Below, piece after piece: positions 1 through 9,093 of a stretch of DNA of 64,000 bases (position 1 is its first letter; every line of letters starts with the position of its first letter). Position numbers and translations under genes: made by a program. The notes below the pieces were generated by a model, which saw only the letters and a list, made by a program, of their open reading frames with translations, did no database searches and was not told the DNA's origin. Origin of the DNA: Duganella sp. BJB480 (GTDB lineage Bacteria; Pseudomonadota; Gammaproteobacteria; Burkholderiales; Burkholderiaceae_D); contig QVIN01000002.1 of NCBI GenBank assembly GCA_003416985.1, forward strand, positions 372,001-436,000. Direction: 5' to 3'.

Positions 1-1757
1 CAGCGCTGGGCCATGTCGTAGGCCGCGCGGACCGCCACCAGACCCACGCCTGGCTCGGCCTCCCCTTTGCCCAGCCGCCGGTCGGTCCGCTGCGCTGGAG
101 GGCGCCGCGTCCACCGCAACCGTGGGAGGGCGTACGCGAGGCGCTGGCCTTCGGTCGTCCGGCGCTGCAACTGGGCGGCATCACACTGGAACTGCCGCCG
201 GCGGTATGGGGACAGGTGGCCGGCTCCGAGGACTGCCTGACGCTGAACGTGTTTGCACCTCGGATGACGCCTGAACAGGCGCAAGCCGCCGCGCTGCCGG
301 TGATGTTCTGGATCCACGGCGGCGCCAACACCGCCGGCACCGCCGCTACCTACACCACGCTGCGCAACCTGGCCGGCCACGATCAGGTGATCGTGGTCTC
401 GGCCAATTACCGCCTCGGCATCCTCGGCTGGTTCAGCCTCGAAGAGCTGGCGCAGGAAGGCGACACTCCCGCCGACCGCTCGGGCAATTTCGGCACGCTG
501 GACCTGGTCGCCGCGCTGCAATGGGTGCGCCAGCACATCGCGGCTTTCGGCGGCGATCCCGATAACGTCACGGTATTCGGCGAATCGGCCGGCGGCCTGA
601 ATGCCTACACGCTCCTGGCCAGCCCATTGGCCAAGGGCCTGTTCCACCGCGCCATCCTGCAATCGCCGCTGGCGGCCAGCTACTCGCCGGCGCAGGCCCG
701 CAACTACACGGACGACGCCCAGCCCGGCCACGCCGTCAGCTCGCGCGAGCTGCTGTGCCGATGGTTGCAGCGCGATGGCCGCGCCGCCGACCGCGATGCC
801 GCCAAGGCGCTGATCGCATCCATGGCGCCAGCCGACATCGCCACCTACGTGCGCGGCCTGCCCGCCGACACGCTGCTGGCGGCCATCACGCCCGGTGCGC
901 TCAGCTTCTACGACGCGCCCTGCGTGATCCAGGACGGCCACGTGCTGCCGGCCATGCCGCTGGCCGAGGCGTTCGCCGACCGTGGCCGCTACAACGCGGT
1001 CCCGGTCATCATCGGCACCAACCGCGACGAGTACAAGCTGTTCATGTCCAACAATCCCGACTATGTGCGTATGCTGTTCGGCCAAATCCCCTTGATGCGC
1101 GACCGCGCCCGCTACCAGCGCCACGCCGCCTACATGTCCGCCTTGTGGCAGGCCACCGGCGCGCTGGAGCCGGCCAGCGCCATGGTGGCCTCGGGCCACC
1201 GCGACGTCTGGACCTACCGCTTCGACTGGGACGAGCAACCCGCCGTGCCGTTCATCGCGCCACGCGTGCTGCTGGGCGCCGCCCACGTGCTGGACGTGGC
1301 CTTCGTATTCCGCGACCTCGAAGGCGAATTCGATCCGTTCCGCTCCTTCACCGCCGCCAACCTGCCCGGCCGCAAAGAGGTCTCCGACGCCATGGCCGGC
1401 TACTGGACCCATTTCGCCCGCCACGGCGAACCGGGCTCCGGGCCGGCAGGCGCGCTGCCGGAATGGCGGCGCTGGAGCGACGATGCCAGCGCCCCGCGCC
1501 TGATGGTGTTCGACACCAGCGCCGACGGCGGCACACGCATGGTGGTCCACGAAAACAGCCTGTCCGCGCTGAAGGCCGCGCTGGAACGCGACCCGGCCCT
1601 ACGGGGCGATCCACGCGAACGCTGCGAGCTTTACGGCCGCATGTTCCTGTGGTCGATCTTCGGCGGCTTCGAAACCCCGCACACGCTGGAAGCCTACGCC
1701 CGAACCCACGGCTACACCGGCCCGACCGGAGAGCTGCGTCCCAGCTACTGGCCATGA
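1..1757 (+). CDS. Type B carboxylesterase (5' end outside window)
   Basis: Alpha/beta hydrolase of the carboxylesterase/para-nitrobenzyl esterase family. The open frame continues to the left edge: from base 3 it already reads the family's N-terminal motif WLGLPFAQPPVGPLRW, so the GTG at 216 is not the true start and the N-terminus is missing. Visible are the oxyanion-type FWIHGGANTAG, the nucleophile elbow VFGESAGG (about 573-596) and the Cys-containing SEDCLTLNVF. Its stop overlaps the thiolase ATG (ATGA at 1754-1757), so the two are translationally coupled. Placement before a ferulate pathway suggests it releases hydroxycinnamates from esters; this is inference, since type B esterases have broad specificity. 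Confidence 0.88.
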   Translation, partial: ALGHVVGRADRHQTHAWLGLPFAQPPVGPLRWRAPRPPQPWEGVREALAFGRPALQLGGITLELPPAVWGQVAGSEDCLTLNVFAPRMTPEQAQAAALPVMFWIHGGANTAGTAATYTTLRNLAGHDQVIVVSANYRLGILGWFSLEELAQEGDTPADRSGNFGTLDLVAALQWVRQHIAAFGGDPDNVTVFGESAGGLNAYTLLASPLAKGLFHRAILQSPLAASYSPAQARNYTDDAQPGHAVSSRELLCRWLQRDGRAADRDAAKALIASMAPADIATYVRGLPADTLLAAITPGALSFYDAPCVIQDGHVLPAMPLAEAFADRGRYNAVPVIIGTNRDEYKLFMSNNPDYVRMLFGQIPLMRDRARYQRHAAYMSALWQATGALEPASAMVASGHRDVWTYRFDWDEQPAVPFIAPRVLLGAAHVLDVAFVFRDLEGEFDPFRSFTAANLPGRKEVSDAMAGYWTHFARHGEPGSGPAGALPEWRRWSDDASAPRLMVFDTSADGGTRMVVHENSLSALKAALERDPALRGDPRERCELYGRMFLWSIFGGFETPHTLEAYARTHGYTGPTGELRPSYWP

Positions 1758-3034
1758 GCGCGGCCGCCAGCAAGGGCTTCTTCCAGGCCTACGACGACGT
1801 GTGGCTGATCGACGGCCTGCGCACGCCCATGGCCGACTACTGCGGCGCCTACAGCCACATCTCGCCCACGGACCTCGGCATCAAGGCCGCGCGCGCGGTG
1901 CTGCGGCGCAGCGGCGTGCCGGCCGCCGACATCGACTCCGTCATCAGCGGCAGCATGGCGCCGGGCGACTGTTACCAGTACATGCTGGCCCGCCACATCG
2001 GCCTGTACGCGGGCGTGCCGCTGACCGTGCCGGCACTGAACGTGCAGCGCATCTGCGGCACCGGCTTCGAATTGTTCCGCCAGGCCGGCGACCAGATCGC
2101 GCTGGGCTACGCCGACACCGTGCTGGTGGTCGGCACCGAATCGATGACGCGCAACCCGATCGCCGCCTTCGGCCACCGCGGCGGTTTCAAGCTGGGCGCG
2201 CAGGTCGGCTTCGAGGACTTCCTGTGGGAGGCGCTGACCGATCCCGCACCCGGCATCACCATGCCGCAGACCGCCGAGAACCTGGCGCGCCAATACGGCA
2301 TCACCCGCGCCGAGGTGGATAAATACGCCGCGCTGTCGCACGCCCGCGCGCTCGACGCCAGGAACGCCGGCTTCCACGCCGGCGAGACCGTCGCCGTCGC
2401 CAACGAGGTCTTCACACTGGACGGCTATGCCGACCGACGCATCCTGCTGAGCGGCGCGCTGACCGAACTGGCGCAGGACACCCATCCGCGCATCTCGCCG
2501 CCGTCGGTGCTGGCCACCCTGCGCCCGCTCTATCCGCACGGCGTGCAGACCGGCGGCAACAGCTGCGCCCTGGCCGACGGCGCGGCGGCGGCCATCGTCA
2601 GCTCCGGCGCCTACGCGATGGCCGGCGGACACCGGCCGCAGGCGCGCATCGTGGCGGCCGCGGTGGTCGGCGTTCCGCCGGAGGTGATGGGCATCGGCCC
2701 CGCGCCGGCGATCCGCCTGCTGCTGGACCGCTGCGGCCTGGGTGTGCCGCAAATCGGCCTGTTTGAAATCAACGAAGCGCAGGGCGCGCAGGTCATCGCG
2801 GTGGAGCGCGAGCTGAAACTGGACCGGGACCGCCTGAACATCCACGGCGGCGCGATCGCGCTGGGCCATCCGCTGGCGGCGACCGGCGTGCGCCTGACCA
2901 TCACGCTGGCGCGCGCGCTCGACCTGCGGCGCCAGCGCTACGGCGTGGCGGCGGCCTGCATCGGCGGCGGCCAGGGCATCGCCCTGCTGCTGGAGAATCC
3001 GCGCTGGCGGCAGTTACAGAACGATGGCGCTTAA
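1754..3034 (+). CDS. Thiolase family protein (acetyl-CoA acetyltransferase-like, Aat of ferulate clusters)
   Basis: A 426-residue thiolase. The active-site Cys lies in RICGTG, the His in NIHGGAIALGHP and the second Cys in CIGGGQG. The usual NEAFA box reads NEAQG here, a family variation to note. It probably acts on acyl-CoA intermediates in the cytoplasm. A beta-ketothiolase gene (aat) is known next to fcs/ech/vdh in Pseudomonas ferulate clusters and would serve an alternative beta-oxidative side-chain route. The ATG overlaps the esterase stop. Its 3' end overlaps the convergent marR gene by 21 bp. Confidence 0.9.
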   Translation: MSAAASKGFFQAYDDVWLIDGLRTPMADYCGAYSHISPTDLGIKAARAVLRRSGVPAADIDSVISGSMAPGDCYQYMLARHIGLYAGVPLTVPALNVQRICGTGFELFRQAGDQIALGYADTVLVVGTESMTRNPIAAFGHRGGFKLGAQVGFEDFLWEALTDPAPGITMPQTAENLARQYGITRAEVDKYAALSHARALDARNAGFHAGETVAVANEVFTLDGYADRRILLSGALTELAQDTHPRISPPSVLATLRPLYPHGVQTGGNSCALADGAAAAIVSSGAYAMAGGHRPQARIVAAAVVGVPPEVMGIGPAPAIRLLLDRCGLGVPQIGLFEINEAQGAQVIAVERELKLDRDRLNIHGGAIALGHPLAATGVRLTITLARALDLRRQRYGVAAACIGGGQGIALLLENPRWRQLQNDGA

Positions 3035-3472
3035 TGAACGCAGCAGCAACCGCAGTTGCGCATGCAGTTCGCCGCGCTGGTCCGGCCCCAGCTCGGCCAG
3101 CATGGCGCGCTCCAGTTCCGCCACGGCGGCATCGCCCTGGCGCAGCAAGGCGCTGCCCTCGGCGCTCAGGCGCAGATGGATGATGCGGCCATGATTGGCG
3201 TCGGCCTGGCGCTCGATCCAGCCGCGCGCCTCCATCGCCTTGACCATCTCGTTGGCCGACTGCGGCGAGATCATCGAACGCTCGGCCAGCTGCGCGTTGG
3301 ACAGCTGCTGTTGCGTGTCCAGCACCGACAGCGCCGTGTACTGGGCCGCCGTCATGCCCAGCAATCCGAGGCTGTCGCGCAGGCGCCGGCTCAGCACATG
3401 GTCGATGCGGCCGATCAGGTAGGCGATGCCGCTGGGTTTATCGTGCGCGGCGGCGGGCGGTTGTTTTTTCAT
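3014..3472 (-). CDS. MarR-family transcriptional regulator of the hydroxycinnamate genes
   Basis: A 152-residue winged-helix MarR protein: dimerisation helices at both ends, recognition region around SNAQLAERSMISPQSANEMV, and wing with the DxxxGRIIHLRLS signature. The start was set at MKKQPP (3472). A longer frame to 3547 exists, but its extra 25 residues (Cys/Asn-rich) overlap the probable promoter. It is divergent from ech and convergent with the thiolase. MarR-type repressors released by hydroxycinnamoyl-CoA (FerC/FerR/CouR types) are known for such clusters, so repression of ech-vdh-fcs is the likely role. Confidence 0.88.
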   Translation of the reverse strand: MKKQPPAAAHDKPSGIAYLIGRIDHVLSRRLRDSLGLLGMTAAQYTALSVLDTQQQLSNAQLAERSMISPQSANEMVKAMEARGWIERQADANHGRIIHLRLSAEGSALLRQGDAAVAELERAMLAELGPDQRGELHAQLRLLLRSLSAIVL

Positions 3473-3510
3473 CGTGGTCCAGGTGTTCAAAAAAAGCGTT
3501 CGAAAAGCGC

Positions 3511-3565
3511 TTGCATTACAGGCCAAGCAGCATATATTATAAGACACGTATCAGGCAACCTGATA
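3511..3565 (+). promoter_or_regulatory. Putative ech promoter with MarR operator
   Basis: A -35-like TTGCAT (3511-3516) is separated by 16 nt from a near-consensus -10 TATATT (3533-3538). A perfect inverted repeat TATCAGG-CAA-CCTGATA occupies 3549-3565, right where transcription would begin. A repressor dimer bound there would block initiation. This placement between divergent marR and ech fits a MarR operator. Read directly from sequence; binding is inferred. Confidence 0.6.
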
Positions 3566-3591
3566 TTAACCTAACATAGAGTGAGACCGAA

Positions 3592-4425
3592 ATGAGCCAA
3601 TACGACAAGCGCTGGACCACCGTCAAAGTCGACATCACCGGCGGCATCGCCTGGGTGACCCTGAATCGCCCGGAAAAGCGCAACGCCATGAGCCCGACGC
3701 TGAACCGCGAAATGATCGACGTGCTGGAGACCCTGGAGCAGGATCCGGAAGCCGAAGTGCTGGTGCTGACCGGCGCCGGCGACAGCTGGACCGCCGGCAT
3801 GGACCTGAAGGAGTACTTCCGCGAGAACGACGGCAAGCCGGAGATCTACCAGGAGAAGCTGCGCCGCGATTGCTCGCAATGGCAATGGAAGCTGCTGCGC
3901 ATGTACAGCAAGCCGACCATCGCCATGGTCAACGGCTGGTGCTTCGGCGGCGCCTTCTCGCCGCTGGTGGCCTGCGACCTGGCCATCTCCGCCGACGAAG
4001 CCGTGTACGGCCTGTCTGAGATTAACTGGGGCATCCCGCCGGGTAACCTGGTCAGCAAGGCGGTCGCCGACACCATGGGCCACCGTCAGGCGCTACACTA
4101 CATCATGACCGGCGACACCTTCACCGGCAAGGAGGCGGCGGCCATGGGCCTGGTGAACAAGAGCGTGCCGCTGGCGCAGCTGCGCGCGGCCACCATCGAA
4201 CTGGCCGAGAAGCTGCTGGCCAAGTCGCCGACGGTGCTGCGCATCGCCAAGAACGGTTTCAAGCGCTGCCGCGAACTGACCTGGGAGCAGAATGAGGACT
4301 ACCTGTACGCCAAAGTCGACCAGTCCAACTACCGCGACCCGGAAAAAGGCCGCGCCCAGGGCCTCAAGCAATTCCTGGACGATAAGACCATCAAACCGGG
4401 CCTGCAGACCTACAAGCGCGCATAA
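3592..4425 (+). CDS. ech: p-Hydroxycinnamoyl-CoA hydratase/lyase (feruloyl-CoA to vanillin + acetyl-CoA)
   Basis: A crotonase-fold enzyme of 277 residues, very close in sequence to Pseudomonas HCHL/Ech. It hydrates feruloyl-, caffeoyl- or coumaroyl-CoA and cleaves the product to the aromatic aldehyde and acetyl-CoA. Residues known from HCHL are all at the expected numbers: Met70, Tyr75, Gly120, Ser123, Glu143 (GLSEINWGIPP), Trp146 and Tyr239 (NEDYLYAK). First gene of the ech-vdh-fcs operon, preceded by a GAG-rich ribosome site. The specific signature separates it from ordinary enoyl-CoA hydratases. Confidence 0.96.
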   Translation: MSQYDKRWTTVKVDITGGIAWVTLNRPEKRNAMSPTLNREMIDVLETLEQDPEAEVLVLTGAGDSWTAGMDLKEYFRENDGKPEIYQEKLRRDCSQWQWKLLRMYSKPTIAMVNGWCFGGAFSPLVACDLAISADEAVYGLSEINWGIPPGNLVSKAVADTMGHRQALHYIMTGDTFTGKEAAAMGLVNKSVPLAQLRAATIELAEKLLAKSPTVLRIAKNGFKRCRELTWEQNEDYLYAKVDQSNYRDPEKGRAQGLKQFLDDKTIKPGLQTYKRA

Positions 4426-4464
4426 GACGCGAACCTCACGCCAAAATAACACAGGAGATACGCC

Positions 4465-5919
4465 ATGCTTGAAGCCCGTTTGCTGATCGGAGGCCTGGAC
4501 CAGGCCTCATCCACCGGCGCCACTTACCAGCGCCTCAACCCGGCCACCGGCGACACCGCCTCGGTGGCCGCCGCCGCCACGCTGGACGATGCCGACGCCG
4601 CCGTCGCCGCCGCGCAGGCGGCCTTCCCCGGCTGGTCCGCCACCGCGCCCAACGAACGCCGCCGCCTGCTGCTCAAGGCGGCCGACTGCCTGCAGGCGCG
4701 CGCGCCCGAGTTCATCGCGGCCGGCGTGGCCGAAGCGGGCGGCGTGGCCGGCTGGTACGGCTTCAATGTGATGCTGGCCTCCTCCATGCTGCGCGAGGCG
4801 GCCTCGCTCACCACCCAGATCGCCGGCGAGGTGATTCCGTCCGACGTGCCGGGCCTGATGGCCATGGGCATGCGCCAGGCTTGCGGCGTGGTGCTCGGCA
4901 TCGCGCCGTGGAACGCGCCGGTCATCCTCGGCACGCGCGCCATCGCCACGCCTCTGGCCTGCGGCAACACGGTGGTGCTCAAGTCGTCCGAGATCTGCCC
5001 CGCCCTGCACCGTCTGATCGGCAAGGTGTTCGAGGACGCCGGCTTCCCGGCCGGCGTGGTCAACGTGATCAGCAACGCGCCGCAGGACGCCGCCGCCGTG
5101 GTGGCGCGCCTGATCGCCCATCCGGCCGTCAAGCGCATCAACTTCACCGGCTCCACCAAGGTGGGCCGCATCATCGCCCAGCAGGCCGCGCAGCATCTGA
5201 AGCCGGTGGTGCTGGAATTGGGCGGCAAGAATCCGCTGCTGGTGCTGGACGATGCCGACCTCGATGAGGCGGTGCAGGCGGCGGCCTTCGGCTCCTTCTT
5301 CAACCAGGGCCAGATCTGCATGTCCACCGACCGCATCATCGTCGACAACAAGGTGGCGGACGCCTTCGTGGAAAAACTGCGCGTCAAGACCGCCGGACTG
5401 CGCGCCGGCAAACCGGGCGAGCAAGGCGCGGTGTTGGGCGGCATGGTCGACGCCTCCGCCGCCGGCCGCGTGGCCGGCATGATCGCCGACGCCGAAGCCA
5501 AGGGCGCGAAGCTGGTCTGCGGCAGCGCGGACCGCGACGGCAACGTACTGCAAGCGGCCATCATCGACCACATCACGCCGGACATGGCGGTGTACCAGGA
5601 GGAGTCGTTCGGTCCCATCGTCGGCATCATCCGGGTCGACGGCGACGAGGCGGCGCTGGCCGAGGCCAACGCCAGCGAATACGGCCTGTCCGCCGCCATC
5701 TTCAGCCGCGACATCGGCCGCGCCATGGCGCTGGCGCGCCGCGTCGAATCGGGCATCTGCCACATCAACAGCTCCACCGTGGCCGACGAGGCGCAGATGC
5801 CGTTCGGCGGCGTCAAGGCCAGCGGCTACGGGCGCTTCGGCGGCAAGGCCGGCATCGCCGAATTCACGGACCTGCGCTGGATCACCATCCAGAGCGGCCA
5901 CCGCCACTACCCCGTGTGA
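4465..5919 (+). CDS. vdh: Vanillin dehydrogenase (aldehyde dehydrogenase family)
   Basis: NAD(P)-dependent aldehyde dehydrogenase of 484 residues that would oxidise vanillin to vanillate in the cytoplasm. Asn150 in APWNAP, Glu251 in LELGGKNP and the catalytic Cys285 in GQICMS are present. The conserved C-terminal EESFGPIVG and PFGGVKASGYGRFGG motifs are also there. AGGAG at 4453-4457 sets the ATG at 4465. It lies 39 nt after ech and 14 nt before fcs, so it belongs to one operon. The substrate is assigned from context and from the salicylaldehyde/vanillin dehydrogenase-like sequence. Confidence 0.93.
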   Translation: MLEARLLIGGLDQASSTGATYQRLNPATGDTASVAAAATLDDADAAVAAAQAAFPGWSATAPNERRRLLLKAADCLQARAPEFIAAGVAEAGGVAGWYGFNVMLASSMLREAASLTTQIAGEVIPSDVPGLMAMGMRQACGVVLGIAPWNAPVILGTRAIATPLACGNTVVLKSSEICPALHRLIGKVFEDAGFPAGVVNVISNAPQDAAAVVARLIAHPAVKRINFTGSTKVGRIIAQQAAQHLKPVVLELGGKNPLLVLDDADLDEAVQAAAFGSFFNQGQICMSTDRIIVDNKVADAFVEKLRVKTAGLRAGKPGEQGAVLGGMVDASAAGRVAGMIADAEAKGAKLVCGSADRDGNVLQAAIIDHITPDMAVYQEESFGPIVGIIRVDGDEAALAEANASEYGLSAAIFSRDIGRAMALARRVESGICHINSSTVADEAQMPFGGVKASGYGRFGGKAGIAEFTDLRWITIQSGHRHYPV

Positions 5920-5933
5920 TGAGGGAGCACGCG

Positions 5934-7796
5934 ATGACGCAGCTCCCAACCTCCTCCGCGCTGGACCTGTCGCGCTATCGTCCGGTGCGTGTCGGCGGCG
6001 CGCCGGTGCGGATCGAGGCCGGCGCCGACGGCGCCTGGCGCCTGGCCTCGCACGAGGCGCTGGACGCCTATCCCGACCGGCTCACCGACCGGCTGGTGCT
6101 CGGCGCCGAACGCCATCCCGAGCGCACGCTGGTGGCGCAGCGCGGCGCCGACGGCGCCTGGCAGCGCATCAGCTACCGCGAGATGCTGGAGCAGGCGCGC
6201 GCCGTCGGCCAGGCCTTGCTGGACCGGGGCCTGTCGGCCGAGCGGCCGCTGATGGTCCTGTCCGGGAACGACCTGCAGCACCTGCAGCTGGCGCTGGGCG
6301 CGCTGTACGCCGGCGTGCCGTATTGCCCGGTGTCGCCGGCCGCCTCCGGCCCGCACGCCGACCTGACCAAGCTGACCCACTTCGTGCGTCACCTGACGCC
6401 CGGCATGGTCTACGCCTCCGACGGCGCCGCCTGCGCGGCGGCGCTGGCGGTCACCGTGCCGGACGACGTGGAGATCGTCACCAGCCGGGGCGACGCCGGC
6501 CGCGCCAGCACGCCGCTGGCGCAGCTGCTGGCGACCGTGCCGCGCACGGTGGACGCGGCCAACGCCGCCATCGGCCCGCACAGCATCGCCAAGTTCCTGT
6601 TCACGTCCGGCTCGACCAAGCTGCCCAAGGCCGTCACCACCACGCAGCGCATGTTGTGCGCCAACCAGCAGATGCTGCTGCAAACCTTCCCGGCCTTCGG
6701 CGACAAGCCGCCGGTGCTGCTGGACTGGCTGCCGTGGAGCCACACCTTCGGCGGCAGCCATAACGTCGGCATCGCGCTGTACAACGGCGGCAGCTACTAC
6801 ATCGACGACGGCAAGCCGACCGCGCGCGACTTCGCCGCCACGGTGCGCAACCTGAAGGAGATCGCGCCGACGGTGTTCTTCAACGTGCCCAAGGGCTGGG
6901 AGCTGCTCACCGCCGCGCTGGAGGCAGACCCGGAGCTGTGCCGCCACTTCTTCTCGCAGATGGAGCTGTTCTTCTTCGCCGGCGCCGGCCTGTCGCAGGC
7001 GGCGTGGGATGCGCTGGAGCGGGTCAGCGAGAACCGCTGCGGCCAGCGCATCCGCATCATGGCCGGCCTGGGCATGACGGAGACCGCGCCGTCCTGCACC
7101 TTCACCACCGGCCCGGTGATGATGGCCGGTTATGTCGGGCTGCCGGCGCCGGCCTGCGAGGTCAAGCTGGTGAAGGTGGACGGCAAGTACGAGGCGCGCT
7201 TCCGCGGCCCGCACGTCATGCCCGGCTACTGGCGCGCGCAGCAGGCCACCGACGACGCGTTCGACGAGGAAGGCTACTACCGCAGCGGCGACGCGGTGCG
7301 CTTCGTCGATCCGGCGCGGCCGGAACTGGGCCTGATGTTCGACGGCCGCATCGCCGAGGACTTCAAGCTAAGCAGCGGCACCTTCGTCAGCGTCGGTCCC
7401 TTGCGGGCGCGCGTCATCAGCACCGGCGCGCCCTACATCCAGGACGTGGTGGTGGCCGGCATCGACCGCGACGCCATCGGTTTGCTGGTGTTCCCGCGCA
7501 TGGACCAGTGCCAGCTGCTGTCCGGGCTGGGCGAGGACGCAAGCCCCGCCGCCATCCTGTCCAGCGTCCCGCTGCGGCGCCACTTCCAGCAGCTGCTGGC
7601 GCAGTTGAACGCCGTCGCCACCGGCTCGGCCTCGCGCGTCGACCGCCTGTTGCTGCTGGAGGAGGCGCCGTCGGTGACGGCCGGCGAGCAGACCGACAAG
7701 GGGTCGATCAACCAGCGCGTGGTGCTGGAGCGGCGCGCGGCGCTGGTGGCGGCGCTGTACGCGGGCGGCGATCCGGCGGTGCTGACGGCCGCCTGA
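5934..7796 (+). CDS. fcs: Feruloyl-CoA synthetase (AMP-forming)
   Basis: ANL-superfamily ligase of 620 residues. It activates ferulate and other hydroxycinnamates to CoA thioesters with ATP. The P-loop-like A3 motif reads FTSGSTKLPKAV, with Lys-Leu in place of the usual Gly-x. Further boxes are MAGLGMTETAP (A5) and YYRSGDAVRFVDP (A7). The length matches known Fcs proteins. In-frame starts exist at 5916 and 5919, but AGGGAG at 5922-5927 points to the ATG at 5934. Last gene of the operon; it ends 33 nt from a convergent gene. Confidence 0.93.
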   Translation: MTQLPTSSALDLSRYRPVRVGGAPVRIEAGADGAWRLASHEALDAYPDRLTDRLVLGAERHPERTLVAQRGADGAWQRISYREMLEQARAVGQALLDRGLSAERPLMVLSGNDLQHLQLALGALYAGVPYCPVSPAASGPHADLTKLTHFVRHLTPGMVYASDGAACAAALAVTVPDDVEIVTSRGDAGRASTPLAQLLATVPRTVDAANAAIGPHSIAKFLFTSGSTKLPKAVTTTQRMLCANQQMLLQTFPAFGDKPPVLLDWLPWSHTFGGSHNVGIALYNGGSYYIDDGKPTARDFAATVRNLKEIAPTVFFNVPKGWELLTAALEADPELCRHFFSQMELFFFAGAGLSQAAWDALERVSENRCGQRIRIMAGLGMTETAPSCTFTTGPVMMAGYVGLPAPACEVKLVKVDGKYEARFRGPHVMPGYWRAQQATDDAFDEEGYYRSGDAVRFVDPARPELGLMFDGRIAEDFKLSSGTFVSVGPLRARVISTGAPYIQDVVVAGIDRDAIGLLVFPRMDQCQLLSGLGEDASPAAILSSVPLRRHFQQLLAQLNAVATGSASRVDRLLLLEEAPSVTAGEQTDKGSINQRVVLERRAALVAALYAGGDPAVLTAA

Positions 7797-7829
7797 GCGC
7801 GCCGTGGACGCCTGGCCGCGGCCACCGTC

Positions 7830-8225
7830 TCAGACGGGGTCGCACGCCATGGCGCGCACGCAGCAGCGTTCGAACAGCAGGGCCGAATACCGGTGCATCA
7901 AACTGCTCTGCGCGGCGACCGCATGCTCCTGCGGATCGCCGCGCGTGAGCCGGCCGACCAGGTCCTGGATGGCGTCGCAACTTTCGCGGATCTGCGCGCC
8001 CAGCACCAGGTCGATCTCCAGCTCGCCCCGGCTCACCTGCACCCGCAGGCGGCCGGAAAGCGCGGCATACATCTCCATCAGGTCGGCGCTCAGCGCCTGC
8101 AACGGCTGCCTGGGCTGCGCATCCTGCAATTCGCTGAGCGCGACCGCCTCCAGCAGCAGCTTCAAGGCCCGCAACAACATCTGGTATTCCGTCTGGTATT
8201 GGCGCAATAGCGCAGTCCTGTTCAT
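7830..8225 (-). CDS. Hypothetical helical protein, 131 aa
   Basis: No recognised domain. The protein looks almost entirely alpha-helical, with no signal peptide or membrane segment and two adjacent Cys (ERCCVRAM) near the C-terminus. GGGAG lies 6 nt before the ATG. It is the last gene of the minus-strand signalling block. Three TAGGGA boxes lie 67-123 nt upstream of it, suggesting co-regulation with other genes of the block. Function unknown; a small partner of the neighbouring response regulator is one possibility only. Confidence 0.65.
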   Translation of the reverse strand: MNRTALLRQYQTEYQMLLRALKLLLEAVALSELQDAQPRQPLQALSADLMEMYAALSGRLRVQVSRGELEIDLVLGAQIRESCDAIQDLVGRLTRGDPQEHAVAAQSSLMHRYSALLFERCCVRAMACDPV

Positions 8226-8291
8226 CCTAGCTCCCGTTGGTGGCCTGTGTCGTCAGACGACAGCATGCCACCGCGCGCACGCGGGACGTCA

Positions 8292-8348
8292 TAGGGATGG
8301 CCGGATATTAAACTAGGGAAATTCAGCGGGCGTGTAGGGAAATCCTTA
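8292..8348 (-). promoter_or_regulatory. Triple TAGGGA box array upstream of the 131-aa gene
   Basis: TAGGGA occurs on the plus strand at 8292, 8314 and 8335, spaced 22 and 21 nt, about two helical turns. The last copy is an imperfect palindrome, GTAGGGAAATCCTTA. The array lies between the stop of the response regulator and the start of the 131-aa gene. It matches palindromes near 12.09, 21.65 and 25.30 kb. Confidence 0.5.
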
Positions 8349-8375
8349 GCCCGCCGCGCGGGCGGCGGGCCGCGC

Positions 8376-9008
8376 TCACCTGCCCAGCCCGTGGTCGATG
8401 CCGTAACGCAGCATGTCGGCATTGCTCTGGAAACCCATCTTCTGCATCAGCCGCGCCTTGTGGGTGCTGACCGTCTTGTTGCTGATGGACAGCTCGTCGG
8501 CGATCTGGTTCACGGTCTTGCCGCGCACAAACAGGCGGAAGATGCTCAGCTCGCGGTTCGACAACTGCTCGTGGGCCGGCTCGTCCTGCCCGCCGTCGCC
8601 CTCGAACACCATTTGCTCGGCCAGGCCGGGATCGAGATAGCGGCCGCCGGCGGCCACCTTGCGCAGCGCCAGCAACAGCGTTTCGGGATCGCCGTCCTTG
8701 GTCATATAGCCGTTGACGCCGGCCTTGAGCGCGCGGCGCACCACCAGCGCCTCGTTGTGCATGCTCAGCACCAGGATCGGCAGCCCGGGCGCGTGGGCAC
8801 GGATGCGGGCGACCAGCTCGATGCCGCTGATGCCCGGCATCGACAGGTCGAGCAGCACCACATCGCACGGCGTGGTGCGCAGGCACTCCATCACCTGCCC
8901 GCCATTGGTGGCCTGGGCCACCACCACCATGTCGCCCGCCAGGCCAAACAATTGCAACAGGCCGCCGCGCACGATGGCATGATCGTCGGCAATTAAAATT
9001 CGTATCAT
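8376..9008 (-). CDS. NarL/FixJ-type response regulator (orphan)
   Basis: A 210-residue regulator. Receiver domain at 1-120 with acidic pocket Asp8-Asp9, phospho-acceptor Asp54 (VVLLDLSMPG), Thr/Ser position LSMHN and Lys104 (YMTK). LuxR-type HTH at about 147-205 (LSNRELSIFRLF ... ISNKTVSTHKARLMQKM). No histidine kinase is immediately adjacent; the nearest candidates are the two kinases at 12.1-18.5 kb. No strong ribosome site is seen. It is a candidate binder of the GTAGGG palindromes in this block (inference). Confidence 0.92.
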   Translation of the reverse strand: MIRILIADDHAIVRGGLLQLFGLAGDMVVVAQATNGGQVMECLRTTPCDVVLLDLSMPGISGIELVARIRAHAPGLPILVLSMHNEALVVRRALKAGVNGYMTKDGDPETLLLALRKVAAGGRYLDPGLAEQMVFEGDGGQDEPAHEQLSNRELSIFRLFVRGKTVNQIADELSISNKTVSTHKARLMQKMGFQSNADMLRYGIDHGLGR

Positions 9009-9093
9009 CTAAGGGGGGCTTTCCAGAAAAATCCATAGGGTCCGTGGTGCTCATGCTATCAGACTCCGCGCCCCGTCCCCATCTGCTGTTTCA

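Noticed and set aside
216-218. GTG at 216 as start of the carboxylesterase
   Set aside because: The frame upstream encodes the conserved WLGLPFAQPPVG motif, so the gene simply continues past the left edge.
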